Shown here: positions 41,857 to 47,330 of the stretch, piece after piece
Position numbering within the stretch: the first letter of the stretch is position 1
Layout of the letters: the number at the start of each line of letters is the position of its first letter
Translations under genes and position numbers: made by a program
Notes under the pieces: model-generated
Seen by the model: only the letters and a program-made list of their open reading frames with translations
What the model was told of the DNA's origin: nothing
Databases searched by the model: none
Assembly (NCBI GenBank): GCA_023665575.1
Contig: JAMPDQ010000011.1
Location: 1 to 47,330 of the forward strand
Direction of reading: 5' to 3'
DNA from: Candidatus Amulumruptor caecigallinarius
Lineage (GTDB): Bacteria; Bacteroidota; Bacteroidia; Bacteroidales; Muribaculaceae
DNA: 47,330 nucleotides

Positions 41857-42297
41857 TTACTTGTCGTTTTCTGAATTTTCCAAGGCAATTCTCCAGCGGT
41901 CAGGCAGCAAAACCGACATTTTGCGTTCCGGGTCGAAGCTCACCATAACCGTTTCGCATGCCGACTTAATCTGTCCGCTTCCTTTCTCCACAATCACCTG
42001 TTGCAGGCGGAAACTCTTTTCTCCAATTTCCTTGCAGCGGGTCCGCACCTCTATGCGCTCGCCAAAATAGATAGGTGAAATATAACAGCAATCGATGTTG
42101 GCTATCACTGTCTCCACTCTTCTCCAATCAAGTTTGCCATGCATTATATGCTGAAAGAAATAGGCTTTCCCGGTGTCATAAAATGAGAAATACACCGTGT
42201 TGTTGAGATGACCAAGGATGTCAATATCATTGAATCTTATTTCTACATCCACCGAGTGTGGGAAAGCCGATAAAGGCGGTAATATCTTAGCATCCAT
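41857..42297 (-). CDS. Acyl-CoA thioesterase, YbgC/FadM family
   Basis: Hotdog-fold thioesterase that hydrolyses acyl-CoA or acyl-ACP. From ATG 42297 (MDAKILPPL) the product is 146 residues, a normal size for the family. The catalytic region is FNDIDILGHLNNTVYFSFYD, with the family Asp and GHxNN pattern. A longer ORF to 42363 exists, but those 22 codons run through the junction repeat and look non-coding. The chain length of the substrate cannot be told. In the upp-to-ribH run. Confidence 0.87.
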   Translation of the reverse strand: MDAKILPPLSAFPHSVDVEIRFNDIDILGHLNNTVYFSFYDTGKAYFFQHIMHGKLDWRRVETVIANIDCCYISPIYFGERIEVRTRCKEIGEKSFRLQQVIVEKGSGQIKSACETVMVSFDPERKMSVLLPDRWRIALENSENDK

Positions 42298-42298
42298 T

Positions 42299-42316
42299 TG
42301 TTTAGAGTCTGTTTTT
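42299..42316 (-). repeat. Short junction repeat at the thioesterase start
   Basis: On the minus strand AAAAACAGACTCTAAAC, ending about two bases before the chosen ATG. The ATGA part of the box is lost here. Confidence 0.5.
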
Positions 42317-42363
42317 GCCGTCAAGGCCTGCTTATTTTCAAATCCACTCATCCACTCATCCAC

Positions 42364-42678
42364 TCAATGAAAGCGGATATCAGAGATTACATCCTCTCCT
42401 ACAGCCTCGTTAAGAAGGCGTTTCAGCACGCTGCGGCTCATGGCGAGCTCATGACGGAGTGATGCGGAATACACTTTGATTGTCATCACACCGACATTCA
42501 CAATCGGCCGTGATGTCTGCCCTGCGATATCCTCACCTACAATAGCCGGCCACAACAGCGCGGCCCTCACCTCCTTGAGCCTTTCGCTCACTCCCTGTTC
42601 TTCAAGAACCGACCGGAGCACATCTCCGAGCTGTTCAGGTTTCTTCCGATCCATTATGCCGTTTTTTTGCTTCCGCAA
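42364..42678 (-). CDS. DUF721 (DciA-like) protein
   Basis: A 104-residue protein with the DUF721 pattern: an N-terminal helix (LGDVLRSVLEEQGVSERL), LLWPAIVGEDIAGQTSRP, and the strand-helix segment GVMTIKVYSASLRHELAMSR. DciA, a member in other bacteria, loads the replicative helicase DnaB. It sits 11 bases after recF, as such genes often do, which supports a link to DNA replication or repair. A second ATG eight codons downstream (MDRKKPEQ) could be the true start. Confidence 0.85.
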   Translation of the reverse strand: MRKQKNGIMDRKKPEQLGDVLRSVLEEQGVSERLKEVRAALLWPAIVGEDIAGQTSRPIVNVGVMTIKVYSASLRHELAMSRSVLKRLLNEAVGEDVISDIRFH

Positions 42679-42689
42679 ATTGCGGAATG

Positions 42690-43787
42690 CTATAATTGTT
42701 TGAAACTGCCGTTGCTCACCTCAAAGAGTTTGCTTTCCGAGCGGATTCCCGCCAGCGTTTCGTCAAGATGTTCGCGGTTGGTGTCGGTGATAAATATCTG
42801 TCCGAAATTGTCGCTTCCGCTCACTTCCGCCATTATTCTTGCCACACGTTCGGCATCAAGCTTGTCGAAAATATCATCAAGCAGCAGAATCGGTGTGACA
42901 CCGCCGCGGCGCTTCAGATAGCCGAATATTGCGAGCCGGAGAGCGATGGTAAAAGTCTTCACCTGCCCCTGGCTTCCGAGACGCTTCATCGAATAATCAC
43001 CAAGGCGCGTTGACAAATCATCGCGATGCACGCCGGAAGATGTGAATCCTAGCGCGAGGTCGCGCCCCCGCTCCGATTCAAACACTTCGCGAAAATTTTT
43101 ATCGTTGAGCACGCTGTTATATTTCAATCCGGCCGTTTCTGCATCGCCTGAAATGCGGCTGTAATAAGCGGCGAAATCGGGGGCTATTTCCTTCACCCAT
43201 TTTCTGCGTCCGGCATTTACAATTTCGCCTGATTCAGCCATAACCTGCTCCACCGATTCATACAACAACTTGTCGCGCACGCCGGCACGCAGCATCTTGT
43301 TGCGGCTTTCAAGGCCTCTGGAATAGCGTATCAGATGATTCAGATATGTGTCGTCGGCCTGCGAAATCACCACATCCATCAACCGGCGGCGCACATCGCC
43401 TCCTCCGGTGACAATTTCTGAATCGGGCGGACTCACAGTGACAATCGGGAATCTGCCGATATGCTCGGATATGCGCCTGTAATCCTTATCGTTGCGGCGG
43501 AGGGTCTTTCCCTTCCCCCTCACAATGCCACAACTCACGCGCTCCTCTGCACCGGAATCCATCAGATAATCTCCTTTCACCATCAGCATATCCTCGCCAT
43601 GGAGAATGAGCGCACTCTCTGCCACGGCACGCATCGGCCTTGCCATGCTCAGAAAATGAATGGCCTCTAGAAGATTGCTCTTCCCCATGCCGTTAAGCCC
43701 CAGCAGGCAGTTCACCCCCGGAGTGAAATCCAGCTGCGCCTCGCGCAGATTTTTGAAATTCAATATGTCGATGTGCCGCAGAATCAT
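42690..43787 (-). CDS. recF: DNA replication and repair protein RecF
   Basis: ATPase that helps load RecA at single-strand gaps with RecO and RecR. In 365 residues: Walker A GLNGMGKS (30-37), the SMC-like signature LGSQGQVKTFTIALRLA, and Walker B ILLLDDIFDKLD, all intact. Its ATG follows the upp stop codon directly (TAGATG), so translation is probably coupled. The recF-DUF721 pair is common in Bacteroidales. dnaN and gyrB, the neighbours of recF in many other bacteria, are not here. Confidence 0.95.
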   Translation of the reverse strand: MILRHIDILNFKNLREAQLDFTPGVNCLLGLNGMGKSNLLEAIHFLSMARPMRAVAESALILHGEDMLMVKGDYLMDSGAEERVSCGIVRGKGKTLRRNDKDYRRISEHIGRFPIVTVSPPDSEIVTGGGDVRRRLMDVVISQADDTYLNHLIRYSRGLESRNKMLRAGVRDKLLYESVEQVMAESGEIVNAGRRKWVKEIAPDFAAYYSRISGDAETAGLKYNSVLNDKNFREVFESERGRDLALGFTSSGVHRDDLSTRLGDYSMKRLGSQGQVKTFTIALRLAIFGYLKRRGGVTPILLLDDIFDKLDAERVARIMAEVSGSDNFGQIFITDTNREHLDETLAGIRSESKLFEVSNGSFKQL

Positions 43788-44441
43788 CTACTCCTTTATT
43801 CCGAACGCAAGGTCACCGGCATCACCGAGTCCCGGCACAATATAGCTGTGCGCATTCACCTCGCTGTCGATGTCGCCACACCATAGCACAGTGTCTTCCG
43901 GAAAATGCTGCTTCACATATTCCACGCTCTGAGTTGAGGCAATCACAGAAGCTACATGCACCTTTGCGGGTGTGCCCTTCTGCAGCAATGCCTTATATGC
44001 CAGCTCCATCGAGCTGCCCGTGGCAAGCATCGGGTCCACCAGCAGGAGCACTTTTCCGTCGATACGCGGAGAAGCCATATATTCCACCAGCACATCAAAT
44101 GAGTCGCCCTTCTCTTTATAGCGTCGGTAGGCACTCACAAAGGCATTCTCGGCATGGTCGAAATAATTCAGAAACCCGTGATGAAACGGCAAACCCGCAC
44201 GCAGAATAGTGGCCAGCACCACCTTGTCGGCGGGCTCACGGCAGATACATTCTCCCAACGGTGTTTCCACCTTGGTATCCTTATAATTCAGCCGCTTTGA
44301 AATTTCATAAGCCATAATCTCACCTATGCGGTCGAGATTTGTGCGAAAGCGCAACGGATCATGCTGAATATGCACATCACGCAATTCCATCATATAGCGG
44401 TTCACCACGCTCGGGGTGTCAGCAAAATTGATTACTTCCAT
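43788..44441 (-). CDS. upp: Uracil phosphoribosyltransferase
   Basis: Salvages uracil with PRPP to give UMP in the cytoplasm. The 217 residues include the PRPP-binding loop LLVDPMLATGSSM, KVVLATILRAGLPFHHGF, and the C-terminal uracil site region YIVPGLGDAGDLAFG. First gene of the upp-recF-DUF721-thioesterase-kdsD-TPR-ribH run, preceded by a TATATTTG box. Not to be confused with orotate or hypoxanthine transferases, whose motifs differ. Confidence 0.95.
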   Translation of the reverse strand: MEVINFADTPSVVNRYMMELRDVHIQHDPLRFRTNLDRIGEIMAYEISKRLNYKDTKVETPLGECICREPADKVVLATILRAGLPFHHGFLNYFDHAENAFVSAYRRYKEKGDSFDVLVEYMASPRIDGKVLLLVDPMLATGSSMELAYKALLQKGTPAKVHVASVIASTQSVEYVKQHFPEDTVLWCGDIDSEVNAHSYIVPGLGDAGDLAFGIKE

Positions 44442-44464
44442 ATTGTTCGTTTTTGAAAGTGTAA

Positions 44465-44472
44465 CAAATATA
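44465..44472 (-). promoter_or_regulatory. Promoter -7 box for upp
   Basis: Reads TATATTTG on the minus strand, about 24 bases before the ATG. A TTTG lies 24 bases upstream, longer than the usual 19-21 spacing. Confidence 0.5.
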
Positions 44473-44516
44473 ATAAAAAATTGGTTACGCGCGCGACAAA
44501 ATCAGAGTTCTTGTTG

Positions 44517-45395
44517 TCAATGTTGAATAAATATTGAACAAACATCTGCTTTTATCTGCTCCTTCAACGCATCAAGGCTGTCAAATTTTCGTTCGTCGCG
44601 GATTCTGGCACCGAATTCCACCCTCAGCTCCTGCCCGTAAAGATTGCCGGAAAATCCGGCCACGTGCAATTCCACACCCAACCGTCCGTCACCCTCCACT
44701 GTGGGACGCACACCGATATTTACCACTCCTTTGCGCATCTTTCCTTCGATTGCGACATCGGCAGCATACACACCCGGTTGGGGCATGATTAATTGTGGCG
44801 CCACATCAATATTAGCAGTGGGAAATCCCAGTTTGCGGCCAAGCTGCCGACCGGCCACCACTCTGCCCGGAAGCATAAACGGGCGACCGAGGATTTCAGC
44901 AGCCTGCCGCATGTCGCCCGCCGCCACAGCGCGCCTGGCAGCCGAAGAACTGCATCCCGCCACAACCGGCCCCACGCTCACACTCATACCGGTTTCCGAC
45001 CCGATTCTTATCAGATCCTCCTCTGTGAGAGAATGGCCGTCGCTGCCAAACCGATTGTCATAGCCGAGCATCAGTGCCCTCACTTCATGCATGTCATATA
45101 GATATTGCAGCCATTCCCTTGCGGTGAGCCGACACAGCTCCGGAGTGAATGACACCACCTCCACCTCCACCCCGAGGTTGCGGAGCAGTTTCACTCGCCC
45201 GGAGAGCGTGCAAAGCATTTTCGGGGCGCGCCCTGGGGCCACAATTTCCAGCGGGTGTTTGTCGAAAGTCACCACAAGCGGCGTTCTGCCTGTCAACCGG
45301 CCCTCACGAGCCATTGCAGCCACCACACCGACATGGCCGCGGTGCACACCATCGAAATTGCCCACAGTGGCAATCACTTCCTTACTCATCGCCAT
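44517..45395 (-). CDS. ribF: Bifunctional riboflavin kinase/FAD synthetase
   Basis: Phosphorylates riboflavin to FMN and adenylates it to FAD. From ATG 45395 (MAMSKEV) it is 292 residues; ATG 45389 and an upstream in-frame ATG at 45413 inside the previous gene are alternatives. N-terminal FAD synthetase: IATVGNFDGVHRGHVGVV; C-terminal kinase: RKLGFPTANI and GVVNIGVRPTVEG. It begins just after the HAD phosphatase stop, so the pair is cotranscribed. That HAD enzyme might act on a flavin intermediate, but this is only a guess from position. Confidence 0.93.
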   Translation of the reverse strand: MAMSKEVIATVGNFDGVHRGHVGVVAAMAREGRLTGRTPLVVTFDKHPLEIVAPGRAPKMLCTLSGRVKLLRNLGVEVEVVSFTPELCRLTAREWLQYLYDMHEVRALMLGYDNRFGSDGHSLTEEDLIRIGSETGMSVSVGPVVAGCSSSAARRAVAAGDMRQAAEILGRPFMLPGRVVAGRQLGRKLGFPTANIDVAPQLIMPQPGVYAADVAIEGKMRKGVVNIGVRPTVEGDGRLGVELHVAGFSGNLYGQELRVEFGARIRDERKFDSLDALKEQIKADVCSIFIQH

Positions 45396-45396
45396 G

Positions 45397-45414
45397 TTAA
45401 GAGTATGTTTCATA
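45397..45414 (-). repeat. Junction repeat at the HAD/ribF boundary
   Basis: On the minus strand TATGAAACATACTCTTAA: it encodes the last residues and stop of the HAD gene and ends one base before the ribF ATG. Confidence 0.5.
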
Positions 45415-46041
45415 CGGGTGTTCAATTTGCGCGAGTGCACGAATCAAATCAGTGTCTTTAGTGATTCGCAGGGAGCGCATTCCAACACTTTCCGCACCCC
45501 GGCAATTCGCCTCGCTGTCATCGAGCATCACAGTCTGTTCCGGTCTGAGTGCATATCGGTGCAACACACGGCGAAAAATCTCCGGATCCGGTTTGCAGCA
45601 TCCCTCACCGAAGCTGGTTACAATGCCATCGAAATAATCTTCCACTTTCAGCCCCTCCGCCTCAAAGCGGCGGCGAATCCAGCCGTTATACATTATTGCG
45701 TTGGTGTTAGAGAGCATAAAGAGTCTGAATCCACGGCGTTTTGCCTCGCGTAATGCCCTCAGCCGCTCCACAGGCAGGTCCGCAAGGAAGCTGAGAAATG
45801 CCTGCTCCAGCTCCGCGTCGCTGCCGGTGCTGCCGGTGAGTGTGCGCAGGGTGTCGAAAAACTCTCCGGCGGTGAGTCGCCCCACCTCCACGCCCAGAAA
45901 GGGCTCCCCCTGTCGGTAAAGGCCGAGACGCGAATCGGCGTCCTTCATGCCGAGCCTCTCGTAGGCCCTGACACACCGCTCGCGGTCAAGGTCAATCACC
46001 ACCCCGCCAAGGTCAACTATGATATTCTTTATATTGTTCAT
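45397..46041 (-). CDS. HAD family phosphatase, YihX-like
   Basis: A 214-residue HAD-IA enzyme. Motif I is IIVDLGGVVIDLD, where Gly replaces the second Asp of the usual DxD, as in E. coli YihX, a glucose-1-phosphate phosphatase. Motif II is LFMLSNTNAIM, the Lys of motif III lies in EGCCKPDPEIFRR, and motif IV is VMLDDSEANCRGA. The cap is the helical type 1. Substrate unknown; a sugar phosphate or a flavin-pathway phosphate are both possible, the latter because ribF follows directly. Confidence 0.88.
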   Translation of the reverse strand: MNNIKNIIVDLGGVVIDLDRERCVRAYERLGMKDADSRLGLYRQGEPFLGVEVGRLTAGEFFDTLRTLTGSTGSDAELEQAFLSFLADLPVERLRALREAKRRGFRLFMLSNTNAIMYNGWIRRRFEAEGLKVEDYFDGIVTSFGEGCCKPDPEIFRRVLHRYALRPEQTVMLDDSEANCRGAESVGMRSLRITKDTDLIRALAQIEHPYETYS

Positions 46042-46066
46042 ATAAGAAAAATGTGATATTTCACCG

Positions 46067-46098
46067 CAAAATTAATAATTTTCACTATTTTTGTGAAA
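46067..46098 (-). promoter_or_regulatory. Promoter of HAD-ribF
   Basis: On the minus strand, TAATTTTG (46067-46074) with a TTTC -33-like element (46095-46098) and 20 bases between. It overlaps the divergent pfkA promoter. Confidence 0.5.
46086..46093 (+). promoter_or_regulatory. Promoter -7 box for pfkA
   Basis: TATTTTTG fits TAnnTTTG, about 60 bases before the ATG. It lies in the spacer of the divergent HAD-ribF promoter. Confidence 0.55.
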
Positions 46099-46152
46099 CC
46101 CCATTAAGAAGGATGGGGGCATTACCCCGATTCAGAAAAAAACACATTCAGC

Positions 46153-47133
46153 ATGAACAATGTTAAGTCAGTGGGCATACTCACCTCGGGAGGTGACGCT
46201 CCGGGAATGAACGCCGCCATACGCGCGGTGACACGCGCTGCCATTTTCGCAGGCTTCAAGGTTTACGGCATCTATCGCGGCTACCGCGGCCTTATATACG
46301 ATGAGATAGAGGAATTCTCCACGCAGAATGTCTCGAACATCATTCAGCGCGGCGGCACGATTCTCAAGACAGCTCGCTGCATGGAGTTTCAGACACCGGA
46401 GGGGAGGCAATGTGCCTATGATGTGCTCCGACGTCACGAGATAGACTCACTTGTGGTGATTGGCGGTGACGGTTCGCTCACCGGTGCCCGCATTTTCGCC
46501 AATGAGTTCCAGTTCCCGGTGGTAGGCCTACCGGGCACAATCGACAATGACCTATACGGCACCGACACCACCATCGGCTATGACACGGCATTAAACACTA
46601 TAATGGAATGTGTGGATAAAATCCGCGACACAGCCACCTCACACGAGCGCTTGTTTTTCATAGAAGTGATGGGGCGCGATGCCGGCTTCCTGGCGCTCAA
46701 CGGCGCTATAGCCTCCGGTGCAGAAGCCGCAATCATCCCCGAAATATCCACCCAAGTTGACCAGCTTTCCGAACTGATCAAGAATGGTTTCCGCAAGTCG
46801 AAAAACTCCTCGATTGTGCTTGTGGCTGAATCTCCGATCACCGGAGGGGCCATGGGGCTTGCACAGCGTGTGAAAGAGGAATATCCGGGATATGATGTGC
46901 GTGTCACAATCCTCGGCCACCTGCAGCGCGGCGGCTCGCCTACTGCCCACGATCGCATACTTGCCTCCCGCATGGGCTCCGCGGCTGTTGATGCCCTTCT
47001 TGACGACCAGCGCAACGTGATGATTGGCATAAAGAATGACGAGATTGTCTATGTGCCCTTCACAAAGGCAATCAAAAACGACAAGCCCATCAATCCGGAG
47101 CTTGTTGCCACGCTGCGCAGACTCTCCATCTGA
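46153..47133 (+). CDS. pfkA: ATP-dependent 6-phosphofructokinase
   Basis: Phosphorylates fructose-6-phosphate, the committed step of glycolysis. The 326 residues match the short bacterial form. Motifs: [18 protein letters not shown] at the N-terminus, [11 protein letters not shown] for ATP, the catalytic [17 protein letters not shown] for the substrate, and [16 protein letters not shown] for the allosteric site. GGDG with Gly before Ser is the pattern linked to ATP rather than pyrophosphate use. Transcribed alone; a terminator follows. Confidence 0.96.
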   Translation: MNNVKSVGILTSGGDAPGMNAAIRAVTRAAIFAGFKVYGIYRGYRGLIYDEIEEFSTQNVSNIIQRGGTILKTARCMEFQTPEGRQCAYDVLRRHEIDSLVVIGGDGSLTGARIFANEFQFPVVGLPGTIDNDLYGTDTTIGYDTALNTIMECVDKIRDTATSHERLFFIEVMGRDAGFLALNGAIASGAEAAIIPEISTQVDQLSELIKNGFRKSKNSSIVLVAESPITGGAMGLAQRVKEEYPGYDVRVTILGHLQRGGSPTAHDRILASRMGSAAVDALLDDQRNVMIGIKNDEIVYVPFTKAIKNDKPINPELVATLRRLSI

Positions 47134-47180
47134 CGGATTGTTCGCTCCGGACGACAATTTTTATGTTTTTTTAACACTTT

Positions 47181-47198
47181 TGCCCCCTCTCGGGGGCA
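47181..47198 (+). terminator. Intrinsic terminator after pfkA
   Basis: TGCCCCC-TCTC-GGGGGCA perfect hairpin followed by TTTTATTTT. Confidence 0.92.
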
Positions 47199-47204
47199 TT
47201 TTAT

Positions 47205-47236
47205 TTTGGCGATTTAATTTTATTTTCATAATTTTG
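47205..47236 (+). promoter_or_regulatory. Consensus promoter of tRNA-Tyr
   Basis: TTTG (47205-47208), 20 bases, TAATTTTG (47229-47236): a full match to the Bacteroidota housekeeping promoter, about 10 bases before the tRNA. Confidence 0.85.
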
Positions 47237-47246
47237 CATCGTCTTC

Positions 47247-47329
47247 GGGTGGATACCAGAGTGGCCAAATGGGGCAGACTGTAAATCTGCTGGCTTACGC
47301 CTACGGTGGTTCGAATCCATCTCCACCCA
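47247..47329 (+). tRNA. tRNA-Tyr (anticodon GTA)
   Basis: An 83-base class II tRNA with a long variable arm. Acceptor GGGTGGA pairs with TCCACCC, anticodon loop CTGTAAA gives GTA, T arm GGTGG-TTCGAAT-CCATC, discriminator A. The window ends one base later; other tRNAs may follow. Confidence 0.95.
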
Positions 47330-47330
47330 C

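Noticed and set aside
42298-42363. N-terminal extension of the thioesterase
   Set aside because: The extra codons run through a junction repeat and lack similarity to the hotdog family start.
1-47330. Mobile elements, prophage, CRISPR or a defence island
   Set aside because: No transposase, integrase, cas gene, phage gene or spaced repeat array is present; the repeats seen are short and dispersed.

Overview
The window is a contiguous piece of a chromosome from the phylum Bacteroidota, most likely order Bacteroidales. The gut family Muribaculaceae is a guess that would need a phylogeny. The evidence is a fused SecDF, a five-helix fumarate reductase/succinate dehydrogenase cytochrome b, families found mainly in this phylum (DUF4834, DUF4919, Ig-like lipoprotein, tricorn-like protease), and the Bacteroidota promoter -7 box TAnnTTTG upstream of many genes, in the best cases with a TTTG or TTG -33 element. 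I see no phage, transposase, CRISPR array or defence system. Nearly every gene is housekeeping; the unusual material lies in the intergenic DNA.

Layout. 1-7.7 kb: cobalamin adenosyltransferase (minus), dnaX, then the rimP-nusA-infB operon, whose leader carries a terminator-like hairpin. 7.7-12.4 kb: folK, a secreted tricorn-like protease and an unknown secreted protein, ending at a shared terminator. 12.5-17.7 kb: secDF (minus) diverging from an Ig-like lipoprotein. 17.8-21.7 kb: the succinate dehydrogenase/fumarate reductase operon in the order C-A-B (minus); its cytochrome subunit has a long extra C-terminal tail. 22-25.5 kb: tRNA-Arg(TCT), a YebC-family regulator and pheT. 25.9-31.3 kb: psd-pssA (phosphatidylethanolamine synthesis), DUF4834, a Cof-type phosphatase and an orphan histidine kinase, with several start/stop overlaps, then a beta-helix lipoprotein.

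31.4-39.7 kb (plus): lpxB, a 574-base gap holding repeats and a candidate structured small RNA, then spoT followed 30 bases later by a PgpH-type HD phosphodiesterase (a possible ppGpp/c-di-AMP link), a membrane protein, a DUF4919 protein and a SlyD-like FKBP with a Cys-Gly tail. 39.8-46 kb (minus): upp-recF-DUF721-thioesterase-kdsD-like-TPR-ribH, then HAD phosphatase-ribF. The window ends with pfkA and tRNA-Tyr(GTA), the latter behind a consensus promoter.

The most unusual signal is a family of short dispersed repeats at gene junctions. One box, 5'-ATGAAACAGACTCTAA-3' or a close variant, lies directly in front of or over the starts of pheT, yebC, pssA, ribF and the thioesterase, always in the direction of the downstream gene. 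Other copies occur upstream of spoT, sdhC, slyD, DUF4834 and folK. A second family forms GCCCCG/CGGGGC hairpins that share the GTTTCATAAAAA core; one copy supplies the last codons of lpxB.
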